Source: Neobacillus soli NBRC 102451 (GTDB lineage Bacteria > Bacillota > Bacilli > Bacillales > Cytobacillaceae). From it: a stretch of DNA of 64,000 bases. The notes beneath the pieces were generated by a model that saw only the letters and a list, made by a program, of their open reading frames with translations, made no database searches and was not told the origin of the DNA. Of the stretch, positions 1 to 8,052 are shown one piece after another; position 1 is the stretch's first letter; each line of letters starts with the position of its first letter. Position numbers and translations under genes: made by a program. The stretch spans positions 27,607 to 91,606 of the forward strand of contig NZ_BCVI01000027.1 in the NCBI RefSeq assembly GCF_001591665.1, in the 5' to 3' direction.

Positions 1-27
1 CAGAACTATAACGGGGTGCAGCATTAA
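1..27 (+). CDS. Possible 3' end of an upstream gene (partial)
   Basis: Frame 1 reads eight codons and then TAA at 25-27, and a rho-independent terminator follows at 55-92, so a plus-strand gene probably ends here. In B. subtilis the gene before ylbC is ylbB, but eight residues are too few to identify anything. Frame 3 also stops early (9-11), so the frame is uncertain. Confidence 0.25.
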   Translation, partial: QNYNGVQH

Positions 28-54
28 AATGATTGTAAAAAAGAATACTTTGAC

Positions 55-92
55 AAAACAGGTGCCATTTGTACCTGTTTTATTTATTTAAG
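55..92 (+). terminator. Rho-independent terminator of the gene left of the window
   Basis: Stem AAAACAGGT (55-63) pairs with ACCTGTTTT (73-81) and is followed by a T-rich tail. It separates the truncated upstream gene from ylbC. Confidence 0.75.
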
Positions 93-103
93 GTTAACTT
101 ATA

Positions 104-153
104 GATATATTCGATAATGGCTATTACCATTCGTAATATATAGATGATATAAT
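104..153 (+). promoter_or_regulatory. Candidate ylbC promoter with overlapping dyad
   Basis: A consensus -10 TATAAT lies at 148-153; the best -35 is a weak TTACCA (124-129) at 18 bp. An imperfect inverted repeat covers about 104-143, with half sites TATTCGATAATGG and CCATTCGTAATATA around CTATTA, so it overlaps the -35. That arrangement suits an operator, but no regulator is recognised. Confidence 0.35.
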
Positions 154-200
154 TATGTAATCTATACATATAATGATAGAAAAAGTAATAGAGAGGGTGA

Positions 201-1280
201 ATGCCTCTGCGAACACTAATTAGAATTCTTATCCTTTCAGCTGTTTTCTTAACGATTGGTTTTTATATTAATATAAACGATAATAATGAAAATAATGGTC
301 TGATTAAGAATAATAATACTTTAGAAATGAAACAAAGCTTACCACAAAATCCTGACATCAAGCCAAGTGAAAAAATTAGTTCGGAGAAACCGAAAGAAGG
401 ATTGGCTTTATTGATTGGAAAAAACGTATCTGTTTTAGAAAAAGAAATGGGATTGCCTGTGCGAATTGACGAGTCATTGTATGGCTATCAGTGGTATATA
501 TATAACCAGAATTATAAGAGCTATCTACAGGTGGGCGTAGAAAATAAACGTGTAGTGACAATTTATGCCATTGGAGGAAACCTGGATGTAGCACCTTTTG
601 AAATAGGTCAGCCTGTCGAGGAAATTTTTAATTCGCAATTCATTGATACGAATATAAACCTTGAATATAAGGGTAGTTCCTATCGCTTTGAATTGACAGA
701 TACCGATCTAAATCTTCGGCCAATGGTTCAATTAGGTGATATTTACGTCCAGCTCTACATAGATAAGTTTACAGGTAACCTTTCAAGTGTACGGTTTCTG
801 AACGCTGAAACATTAATTAAACAACGCCCATATGAGCTTGTTTATAGTGGGGCCCTAATCGAAGCAACTGCTCCTAGTGAAGATTTTTGGAAAGAAGTTG
901 AAGCAGGCACACAACAGGAGATATTTGATCTAACAAATGTTATACGGGTTCGAAATAAACTAGAGCCATTATTATGGGATGAGGATACAGCTAAAGCTGC
1001 GTTTGAGCATAGCAAAGATATGTCTGATAGCAATGATTTTTCCCATATATCTAAGAAATTTGGCGACCTTGCCGAACGATTAAAAACGGCCAAAGTCGTC
1101 TACCAGGCTGCCGGAGAGAATATTGCGGCAAATTATACCGATGGACCTGCGGTTGTTGAGGGATGGCTTAATAGTAAAAGCCACCGCGAGGCACTTTTAA
1201 ACGAGGACTTTTCGCATCTTGGTGTAGGGGTCTATCAAAAGTACTATACGCAAAACTTTATTCAAAAAATAGAGCAATGA
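201..1280 (+). CDS. ylbC: CAP/SCP-domain secreted or membrane-anchored protein YlbC
   Basis: A 359-residue protein of YlbC type. Residues about 7-25 form a hydrophobic segment, either a signal peptide or an N-terminal anchor, so the rest lies outside the membrane. Residues about 70-200 look like the CAP-associated N-terminal domain (GYQWYIYNQNYKSYLQVGVE), and about 235-350 like a CAP/SCP domain: NVIRVRNKLEPL, HSKDMSDSNDFSH, GENIAANY and the SKSHREALLNEDFSHLGVG block are typical. Function of this family in bacilli is unknown. The start follows a GAGAGGGTGA ribosome site. It is a single gene between two terminators. Confidence 0.88.
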   Translation: MPLRTLIRILILSAVFLTIGFYININDNNENNGLIKNNNTLEMKQSLPQNPDIKPSEKISSEKPKEGLALLIGKNVSVLEKEMGLPVRIDESLYGYQWYIYNQNYKSYLQVGVENKRVVTIYAIGGNLDVAPFEIGQPVEEIFNSQFIDTNINLEYKGSSYRFELTDTDLNLRPMVQLGDIYVQLYIDKFTGNLSSVRFLNAETLIKQRPYELVYSGALIEATAPSEDFWKEVEAGTQQEIFDLTNVIRVRNKLEPLLWDEDTAKAAFEHSKDMSDSNDFSHISKKFGDLAERLKTAKVVYQAAGENIAANYTDGPAVVEGWLNSKSHREALLNEDFSHLGVGVYQKYYTQNFIQKIEQ

Positions 1281-1318
1281 AAAAAGGTGACGAGCAGGGC
1301 AGTTCGTCACCTTTTTTC
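1281..1318. terminator. Bidirectional terminator between ylbC and the opposing gene
   Basis: Stem AAAAAGGTGACGA (1281-1293) pairs with TCGTCACCTTTTTT (1304-1317). There is a T run on one side and an A run on the other, so it can end ylbC on the plus strand and the convergent minus-strand gene. Confidence 0.85.
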
Positions 1319-1666
1319 AATTTCATAATCACTAAATAAAAATTTGCTGCCTTCCCAGCTGCCGTAGACACGAATTATGTTCCCTGCAGTAAAAATATCC
1401 TTTTCGAAAGTTTTAGTGATAGGGGTTACCTGTTTTGCTGTAATAAATTTTGTTGATGTCTGTAGTTGTAACGTTATGACATATATGTAACGGTGATAAT
1501 AAAAACGTTGTTTTTCTTCGATAATATTTTTAATTTCACCTGTTAAAACGGCTTCATGTCTTACTTTACTAGCTGCATGCCATTTTGCATCCTGCTCCTT
1601 CATCTCTTTTCTTGTAAGCCAAAAAAAGTAAAGGCAGATGATTGGAATGACAATGGCGGTGACCAT
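1307..1666 (-). CDS. Unknown small membrane-anchored protein
   Basis: A 119-residue protein I do not recognise. Residues 1-18 are a single hydrophobic segment (VTAIVIPIICLYFFWL), followed by a charged stretch and then a beta-rich soluble part of about 80 residues. The layout suggests a small membrane protein with its C-terminal domain on one face. GGAGGAG lies upstream at a long spacing (about 11 bases), so the start is less certain than the frame. It converges on ylbC, shares its terminator, and lies downstream of the thioesterase gene, so the two minus-strand genes may be cotranscribed. It is not part of the B. subtilis ylb order as I remember it. Confidence 0.6.
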   Translation of the reverse strand: MVTAIVIPIICLYFFWLTRKEMKEQDAKWHAASKVRHEAVLTGEIKNIIEEKQRFYYHRYIYVITLQLQTSTKFITAKQVTPITKTFEKDIFTAGNIIRVYGSWEGSKFLFSDYEIEKR

Positions 1667-1689
1667 AGCTGATCAAACTCCTCCACCTT

Positions 1690-2172
1690 TTATTTATTTA
1701 TTATAAAAAATGTTCCTGTCGCGTAAGCAATTTTCTTACCGTCACTTCGATACGCTTCACCTGAAATGACCATTGTTTTACTTCCTTGATGAACGACTTC
1801 AGCTTTACAGCGGATTGCTTCCCCTGTTCCAGGAGCTATATAATGGATATTCAGTTGATTGGTTACAGCTCCACGACCCTCAGGGAGAAGATAATTTGCC
1901 AAGGTCCCCATCGCGGTGTCAAGGACAGTAGCGGTTACCCCGCCATGGGCTATATTTAGATTATTATAAATAATAGGATGAGCGGGAATCGTGATCTCAC
2001 AAGAATTTTTGTCCAATTTTCTCTCCATGTGAAGGATTCCGTCAACAAAGGTACTATTTTTGCCCTGAAGCTTTCGTCCAGCCCCTTCTAAAAGGTAGGC
2101 AAGGGCATCTAAGTCTGCTTCTGTACCAATTTCCATGTATGTTTCTAATAATTGCCGCAACTCATTTTGCAT
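1690..2172 (-). CDS. PaaI/YdiI-type hotdog-fold thioesterase
   Basis: A 160-residue single-domain hotdog protein. The family signature IAHGGVTATVLDTAMGTLAN sits mid-protein and carries the HGG loop and the Asp that act in acyl-CoA thioester hydrolysis. The C-terminal GSKTMVISGEAYRSDGKKIAYATGTF strand pattern completes the fold. Substrate cannot be read from sequence; family members hydrolyse phenylacetyl-CoA or other acyl-CoAs. I chose the ATG at 2172 over 2190 because a GAGGTC ribosome site lies six to seven bases before it. It is not part of the canonical ylb gene order. Confidence 0.82.
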   Translation of the reverse strand: MQNELRQLLETYMEIGTEADLDALAYLLEGAGRKLQGKNSTFVDGILHMERKLDKNSCEITIPAHPIIYNNLNIAHGGVTATVLDTAMGTLANYLLPEGRGAVTNQLNIHYIAPGTGEAIRCKAEVVHQGSKTMVISGEAYRSDGKKIAYATGTFFIINK

Positions 2173-2318
2173 ACTATTGACCTCTTTCATTTCTTTATCA
2201 AAGTTATCTTATCACTAACAAGCAAATTATTAAATATTTTCCTTTGCTTTAGATTTTCACCTTTATAGTTTCCTTACATATTGTATTATTGGCAGTAATA
2301 TGGGCAGAGGTGAGAAAA

Positions 2319-2723
2319 ATGACGCAAAAAAAATTACACCCTTCCGTGATAAAGTTTAAAGAATTTGTTAAAAGCAATCCAAAAGTTATTCAAGAGGTAC
2401 GGAAAGGAAAGGCTACCTGGCAGGAATTATATGAGGATTGGTACTTATTAGGCGAAGAGGATAAACGCTGGGAGACAATTGGAACTGATAATAGTACGGA
2501 AGCAGAAACAAACACCGAGTCCAAGAGTGATTGGATGGCCAATATAATGGGAATGGTTAAAAAGATGGACCCAAATCAAATGCAAAATCATATAAATAAC
2601 TTAAGTCAGGCACTAGGAGCCATTCAAGGTGTTATTTCACAATTTCAAGGAACTAATGCTGGTGCGGGTCAAGTAAAGGCGCCAGAAGGTCCAAAAAATC
2701 CATTTATGTTTAGAAAAGACTAA
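2319..2723 (+). CDS. ylbD: Spore coat protein YlbD
   Basis: A 134-residue protein whose N-terminus (LHPSVIKFKEFVKSNPKVIQ followed by EVRKGKATWQELYEDWYLLG) matches the YlbD coat-protein family. The middle, about 60-75, is Ser/Thr/Glu-rich; the C-terminal half is Gln/Asn-rich and probably helical. YlbD is associated with the spore coat in B. subtilis; no enzymatic role is known. The start at 2319 is preceded by GAGGTGAGAAAA, better than the upstream in-frame ATG-like codon. ylbE follows after 24 bases, so the two form an operon ending in the hairpin at 2988-3022. Confidence 0.85.
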   Translation: MTQKKLHPSVIKFKEFVKSNPKVIQEVRKGKATWQELYEDWYLLGEEDKRWETIGTDNSTEAETNTESKSDWMANIMGMVKKMDPNQMQNHINNLSQALGAIQGVISQFQGTNAGAGQVKAPEGPKNPFMFRKD

Positions 2724-2747
2724 GAAGGGAAAGGAACTATAAAACAA

Positions 2748-2987
2748 ATGCGAAGAGATGTACTTGAATATATAGAGCGACAAAAGGATTTAAAGCAATT
2801 TCTTAGAGACCAGCCTATCTGGTATCGAAAATTATCAAGAAATCCCTATGATTTGCAGTCACTTGAAATTGAGTCCCTCCGCTATTATAAAAAGACGATT
2901 CCTGATAAAGTTGATAAGTTTACCAATAGTGTTCAAATGGCATCAATGATGTATCAGATGTTTCAGACGATGAAAACCCAAAATTAA
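2748..2987 (+). CDS. ylbE: YlbE-like small protein
   Basis: A 79-residue basic, helical protein. DQPIWYRKLSRNPYDLQSLE is the diagnostic YlbE-like stretch, followed by SLRYYKKTIPDKVDKF. No membrane segment or catalytic motif is visible. Function is unknown; conservation next to ylbD in sporulating bacilli suggests a role in sporulation, which is inference. AGAAGGGAAAGG lies upstream of the ATG, somewhat far from it. A terminator begins at the stop codon. Confidence 0.83.
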   Translation: MRRDVLEYIERQKDLKQFLRDQPIWYRKLSRNPYDLQSLEIESLRYYKKTIPDKVDKFTNSVQMASMMYQMFQTMKTQN

Positions 2988-3022
2988 CAAAGGCTGCATC
3001 AATATTGCTGCGGCCTTTTTTT
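2988..3022 (+). terminator. Terminator after ylbDE
   Basis: AAAGGCTGCA and TGCGGCCTTT form a stem with one T-G pair, followed by a run of seven T. Confidence 0.8.
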
Positions 3023-3090
3023 GTCGTAATTTTATTAGACTAAAAAATAAAAAGGAGGTGAACAATACAAGCAAAGAAGGAGTGATTGGA

Positions 3091-3447
3091 ATGAAAAAGC
3101 GTCTTCCGCACTTAGTCCTCAGCATTTTATTGTTTGGAATCCTTTCTGGATATGATAATTCAAAAGCAATTCCTTCGCTATATGTTCAACATGAAATAAA
3201 AGGAAATAATCTATTCATTGAGTGTATCGTTACAGGGATAAGCTTCCGTGAATCAGATCAAACAAAGCAAAAAATCGGTAAGTTGGTTGTTTTTATTGAT
3301 GGAGAAAAAAGTACAGAGGTTACCTCAGCAGCATTAATTATTAAAGGTCTTTCGCAGGGCAGCCATAAGGTAAAAATAGTAGTTGTCGACTTAAAAGATG
3401 AACCGTACGGATTAGCTAATGAATTTATGGTAAATATCCCTAGATAA
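3091..3447 (+). CDS. Secreted protein with a lipoprotein-like signal but Tyr at the lipobox Cys
   Basis: A 118-residue protein starting at the ATG 3091 behind AAGGAG (an upstream in-frame start at 3058 has no better site). Residues 1-23 form a signal peptide: MKKR, a hydrophobic core, then ILSGYDNS. The pattern L-S-G-x at the end of the core is where a lipobox Cys would stand, but the codon at 3151-3153 is TAT (Tyr). The mature part, about 95 residues, is beta-rich (ENNLFIECIV-like strands, SQGSHKVKIVVVDLKDE) and could be an Ig-like fold; such SHxVxI patterns occur in extracellular beta-sandwiches. No family is recognised with confidence. It lies alone between ylbE and ylbF. Confidence 0.65.
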   Translation: MKKRLPHLVLSILLFGILSGYDNSKAIPSLYVQHEIKGNNLFIECIVTGISFRESDQTKQKIGKLVVFIDGEKSTEVTSAALIIKGLSQGSHKVKIVVVDLKDEPYGLANEFMVNIPR

Positions 3448-3507
3448 AAGGAAATTTTCGCATTACTTACGCTTTCATGTTAAAATGTTTTTGGAGGTGG
3501 GCGTAAA

Positions 3508-3951
3508 GTGCTTGCTACATTAGAGAGAATTGAATTATTGGAACATGCTGAGGAGTTAGCAAAGATGGTTTTAGAATCTGATATTGCTGAACAATATCAG
3601 ATTTGTTTATATAAATTACAAAATAACCGGGAGGCACAGCGGAAAATAAACCGATTTGTCAGCCTAAAGGAATTATATGATGAGGCGCAGCGATTCGGTA
3701 AATACCATCCCGATTATAAAAGGGTTATGACTCAAATCCGCGAGTATAAAAGGGAAATGGACTTGGATCCGCTCGTGGCTGAGTTTAAATTAGTAGAAAA
3801 TGATTTGCAAGACCTTTTAGATGCAATTAGCATCATCGTAGGCGGTGCAGTCTCTGAACATATAAAGGTGCCAACAGGCAACCAGTTTTTCGAAACGAAA
3901 TCCAGCCACGGTGCCGGCTGTGGGAGCGGAGGCAGCTGCGGCTGCGGCTGA
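3508..3951 (+). CDS. ylbF: YlbF, RNase Y specificity-complex subunit
   Basis: A 147-residue YlbF/YmcA-family protein. In B. subtilis YlbF works with YmcA and YaaT in the Y-complex, which directs RNase Y to polycistronic mRNAs and supports competence, sporulation and biofilm formation. Residues about 10-110 are the helical family domain (AEELAKMVLESDIAEQYQIC). The tail ends in a cysteine cluster, GCGSGGSCGCG, consistent with the iron-sulfur clusters reported for the complex. It starts with GTG at 3508 behind GGAGGTGG. ylbG follows after about 100 bases. Confidence 0.92.
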   Translation: MLATLERIELLEHAEELAKMVLESDIAEQYQICLYKLQNNREAQRKINRFVSLKELYDEAQRFGKYHPDYKRVMTQIREYKREMDLDPLVAEFKLVENDLQDLLDAISIIVGGAVSEHIKVPTGNQFFETKSSHGAGCGSGGSCGCG

Positions 3952-4054
3952 AAAGTCAATCAGCTGTGAAAAATAGCAAAGATTGAATTGAAATAAAACG
4001 TTTAAATATGCTAGAATTATGTAAAATGCTGGTTTTGTTGAAGGGGAAAAAAGT

Positions 4055-4330
4055 ATGTTTGTTCAAAGACAAGGATTGGTTGTTTGGCTTTACTCATTAA
4101 AACAAGCTAAAATGCTAAGGCGCTTCGGAAATGTACATTACGTCTCCAAAAAGTTGAAATATGTGGTTTTATATTGTAATCAAGAAGAAGTAGAAGGAAT
4201 TATGGAAAAGTTAAATTCCTTTTCCTTTGTAAAAAAAGTAGAACCTTCGTATAAGCCATTCTTAAGAATGGAATTTGAGAATTCAGCACCAGATAAAGCG
4301 AAGGAATATGATTATAAAATGGGTATTTAA
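4055..4330 (+). CDS. ylbG: YlbG, DUF2129 family
   Basis: A 91-residue protein of the conserved YlbG family (DUF2129), recognised from [39 protein letters not shown] and [20 protein letters not shown]. It is compact, basic and probably of ferredoxin-like alpha/beta type; no biochemical function is known to me. It follows ylbF, as in B. subtilis, and a strong terminator begins directly after the stop. Confidence 0.92.
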   Translation: MFVQRQGLVVWLYSLKQAKMLRRFGNVHYVSKKLKYVVLYCNQEEVEGIMEKLNSFSFVKKVEPSYKPFLRMEFENSAPDKAKEYDYKMGI

Positions 4331-4332
4331 AT

Positions 4333-4370
4333 AAAAGGTGTGGGCTTAATTAAACGGCCCGCACCTTTTA
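4333..4370 (+). terminator. Terminator after ylbG
   Basis: AAAAGGTGTGGGC pairs with GCCCGCACCTTTTA around a ten-base loop. Confidence 0.85.
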
Positions 4371-4411
4371 TTATTGTAATGGTTCACTTTGTACGATCTT
4401 TTGAAAAAAGT

Positions 4412-4448
4412 AAAAATAAAAAAAACCCTGCAGAATTTTCTGCAGGGT
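4412..4448 (-). terminator. Minus-strand terminator in the ylbG-rsmD gap
   Basis: ACCCTGCAGAA (4425-4435) pairs perfectly with TTCTGCAGGGT (4438-4448). On the plus strand only an A run precedes it; read on the minus strand, the hairpin is followed by a long U run. It therefore looks like the end of a leftward transcript, although no protein gene lies on that strand. Confidence 0.7.
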
Positions 4449-4600
4449 CCTTCCACATCCTCATAAAGGATAGAAGGCAAAGGGAGAGGAGAAACCGGAG
4501 GAAGAACTTATGGGGAAACGTAAGTCTTCTCCGCGGTTGGCAACAACATCCTCGAATTGATGTTGTTAATTACATTATTTCCACAACCCAAAAGCTTATA
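4449..4600. ncRNA. Structured intergenic RNA region, candidate ylbH leader/ncRNA
   Basis: The 4331-4743 gap has no full gene. It holds purine-rich GGAGAGGAG and GGAGG runs, then a perfect 9-bp stem AACAACATC (4542-4550) with GATGTTGTT (4559-4567). Rfam has a family named ylbH leader, described as a conserved structure before ylbH (rsmD) in bacilli; the position agrees, but I cannot run the covariance model. Strand is uncertain because of the minus-strand terminator at 4412-4448. No T run follows the plus-strand hairpin. Confidence 0.5.
4510..4560 (+). CDS. Possible 16-codon leader peptide in the RNA region
   Basis: ATG at 4510 follows a very good ribosome site (GGAGGAAG, five bases upstream) and opens MGKRKSSPRLATTSSN, then TGA. 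The reading frame runs into the hairpin at 4542-4567, so translation would disturb that stem. This is the only well-initiated frame in the gap. It may be chance, because the GGAGG could be a structural element of the RNA. Confidence 0.25.
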   Translation: MGKRKSSPRLATTSSN

Positions 4601-4664
4601 CGTGTTTTAAATAAATTTTCCAATCTTGCTGTAAATATTGCATAATATCTAAAGAAACTTATTA

Positions 4665-4694
4665 TTGATTTGTCTGCATTTTGTCATTTATGAT
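4665..4694 (+). promoter_or_regulatory. Sigma-A promoter for rsmD-coaD
   Basis: TTGATT (4665-4670), 18-bp spacer and TATGAT (4689-4694), about 50 bases before the rsmD start. It implies that rsmD-coaD can be transcribed separately from the RNA region upstream. Confidence 0.5.
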
Positions 4695-4743
4695 AGGATG
4701 GATAAAGAAAATTGATTTCTGACAAAAATGTGGTGATATTGTA

Positions 4744-5800
<1,057 letters not shown>

Positions 5801-5806
5801 CACAGT

Positions 5807-5843
5807 TAAAAGGAGCTAGGCATTTGTGCTTAGCTCCTTTTTA
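5807..5843. terminator. Bidirectional terminator between coaD and ylbJ
   Basis: TAAAAGGAGCTA pairs with TAGCTCCTTTTTA; A and T runs on the two sides serve both converging genes. The minus-strand ylbJ stop lies inside it. Confidence 0.85.
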
Positions 5844-7044
5844 AGCGAGAAAACAAGATAAGTGCATACAAGAAGAGCGAGAGGATTGTGATGATTGGTC
5901 CAACCTCAATCATTTGATGGTAAAGATGATTTGCCCATGACCCGTCTTCAAAGAAACCAACCGGCAATGCGTTAGAGGGCTCCTCCTTACTATGAAATCG
6001 TACATAAATTGGTTTCCACAAAATGAGCGCAAAAAAACTCGCAAAAACACCGTGAATGATTCTTGCCATAAAAAAGGGCTTAAACCTGATATCTGTTTGC
6101 GCAAGAATGCTGGCAACCTGTGCTTGGACACTGAAACCGCTAAAAGCCAGAATGAAGCTGGTAATCATTGCTTTTTGCATAAGAGAGGCATTTGTGACCT
6201 GACTAGTCAGATCACTTCCTAAGGTAATTTCAAATAACCCGGAAATCAATGGAATACTAAGCATTTCAGGAAACGTTATGGAGGAGAATAGCGTTTCTAC
6301 GACTTTTGCAAGACCAGCGGTAATATGTAAATGAAAAAGAATTTTGTTCACTACAGAAAAAAGAATAATGAATCCCCCAACCATTAATAATGTTTGAATC
6401 GAGGAATTAACGGCATCACCAAGGAGTTTGCCGATGGGCCTATTGTCTCTGATCCTTGTTTGGTGCAGAGCCGATAGGGCAGCACGAATTTTGAACCTTT
6501 TTCTTTGTTCCGTTTTTTTATCGTTTGTTTCATTTCCATAAAAGCGCATGAATATGCCGACACAAATATTCCCGAAATAATGGGCCATTGCAAGGAGAAT
6601 CCCTAGTTGAGGATTATGGAAAAAGCCTACTGCCACTGCTCCAAAGATAAATAATGGATTAGAGGAATTGGTAAAAGAAACAAGCCTTTCTGCCTCAATT
6701 TGTGTTAAGTGGCCTTCTTGGCGTAATCTTGCCGTGAATTTTGCTCCGGCAGGAAATCCGGAGGCCATTCCCATTGCCCAAACAAATCCGCCTACCCCAG
6801 GCACCTTAAACAGCGGCCTCATAAGCGGTTCCAATAGTACACCAATAAAGGTAACAACCCCGAAGCCAATTAACATTTCAGAAACAATAAAAAAAGGTAA
6901 CAGGGAAGGAAAAACAATTTCCCACCACATCTCAAGACCTCGAGTAGAGGCATCTAATGATTCTTTGGGAAAAGAAATAAGGGAGGCTGCTAAAATAGTG
7001 ACGGATATAGATAAAAAGAGTGTTTTTAGTTTTGACCGAAACAA
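5830..7044 (-). CDS. ylbJ: Sporulation integral membrane protein YlbJ
   Basis: A 404-residue polytopic membrane protein with about eight hydrophobic segments. GLEMWWEIVFPSLLPFFIVS near the N-terminus and GMASGFPAGAKFTARL (with FTNSSNPLFIFGAV) are the paired nucleoside-recognition/Gate-like repeats of the YlbJ family. In B. subtilis YlbJ is made in the mother cell and needed for proper spore cortex and heat resistance. The start is TTG at 7044 after AGGAGGCCTC. It is a single leftward gene, divergent from ylbK and convergent with coaD. Confidence 0.9.
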   Translation of the reverse strand: MFRSKLKTLFLSISVTILAASLISFPKESLDASTRGLEMWWEIVFPSLLPFFIVSEMLIGFGVVTFIGVLLEPLMRPLFKVPGVGGFVWAMGMASGFPAGAKFTARLRQEGHLTQIEAERLVSFTNSSNPLFIFGAVAVGFFHNPQLGILLAMAHYFGNICVGIFMRFYGNETNDKKTEQRKRFKIRAALSALHQTRIRDNRPIGKLLGDAVNSSIQTLLMVGGFIILFSVVNKILFHLHITAGLAKVVETLFSSITFPEMLSIPLISGLFEITLGSDLTSQVTNASLMQKAMITSFILAFSGFSVQAQVASILAQTDIRFKPFFMARIIHGVFASFFALILWKPIYVRFHSKEEPSNALPVGFFEDGSWANHLYHQMIEVGPIITILSLFLYALILFSRLKRS

Positions 7045-7267
7045 CGAAGAGGCCTCCTTCCGATGAGTTTGCTCAAATTGTGCAATTTAAATAGTTGAAT
7101 GATAAAATAGAAATTATCTTTTGAATCTTACTAATACCCTGTCTAGTTTCGGCTACTCTACTTGTCCTCATATAACACAAATATACTCATAGAACGTTAA
7201 TTTAGACCATAAGATTGAACAAGACACAAGGTTCTGGTTCATTTATTAATAGGAGGTCTGCGCTGTT

Positions 7268-8047
7268 ATGGAGCACCCTAAAATAGGTTTGGCACTTGGT
7301 TCGGGCGGTGCCCGCGGGTTTGCTCATTTAGGTGTTATTAAAGCATTAAGTGATGCTGGTATTCCGATTCATCTAATAGCCGGCAGCAGCATGGGGGCAC
7401 TAGTGGGTAGTTTTTATGGGGCGGGCATTGACTTGGATCGCTTATATAAATTATCAACTGCATTTAAAAGGAAATACTTTTTAGATTTTACTGTTCCGAA
7501 AATGGGTTTTATCTCAGGTAAGAAAGTGAAGGATTTTATAAGGGTTTTTACCCATGGGAAAAATATTGAGGATCTATCCATCCCTATAGGAATTGTCGCG
7601 ACTGACCTATTGACAGGTGAAAAAGTCATTTTCAAGCAAGGGCCAGTCGCAGAAGCCGTTAGAGCAAGCATCTCAATTCCGGGGATTTTTGTGCCGGAAA
7701 AATATATGGGAAGAATCCTTATCGATGGTGGTGTAACTGACCGTGTTCCAGTATCTGTCGCGAAAGAAATGGGCGCAGATATTGTTATTGCGGTCGATGT
7801 TTCAATGGTGAAACGAAATGCAGAAATTAGTTCTATTTATGATGTCATCATGCAAAGCATTGACATTATGCAAACGGAAATCGTCAACAGCAGGGAGATT
7901 ACTGCCGACGTGATGATTCGGCCTCCTGTTGAAAATTATAGTTCTCGAGCTTTTACGAATATTGAAGAAATTATCAATATTGGTGTCGAGGAAACAAATA
8001 GACATCTTAAGCAAATTGAAACAGTTATTGAACAGTGGAAGGGGTAA
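7268..8047 (+). CDS. ylbK: Patatin-like phospholipase YlbK
   Basis: A 259-residue patatin-family serine acyl hydrolase (RssA/YlbK group), expected to be cytosolic. The oxyanion loop GSGGARG is at 11-17, the nucleophile elbow GSSMG at 39-43 with Ser41, and the catalytic Asp in DGG at 153. Natural substrate is unknown, although patatins usually cleave lipid acyl esters. No signal peptide or membrane segment is present. ATG at 7268 follows AGGAGGTCTGCG. ylbL begins five bases after its stop, so the two are an operon. Confidence 0.93.
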   Translation: MEHPKIGLALGSGGARGFAHLGVIKALSDAGIPIHLIAGSSMGALVGSFYGAGIDLDRLYKLSTAFKRKYFLDFTVPKMGFISGKKVKDFIRVFTHGKNIEDLSIPIGIVATDLLTGEKVIFKQGPVAEAVRASISIPGIFVPEKYMGRILIDGGVTDRVPVSVAKEMGADIVIAVDVSMVKRNAEISSIYDVIMQSIDIMQTEIVNSREITADVMIRPPVENYSSRAFTNIEEIINIGVEETNRHLKQIETVIEQWKG

Positions 8048-8052
8048 CTTGA

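Noticed and set aside
4340..4645. 101-codon plus-strand frame between ylbG and rsmD
   Set aside because: It runs through two terminator hairpins and the structured RNA region, starts inside a terminator and has no domain-like composition.
6668..7066. 132-codon plus-strand frame inside ylbJ
   Set aside because: It is antisense to a complete YlbJ gene with family motifs; the Pro/Ser/Thr-rich translation is typical of a shadow frame.
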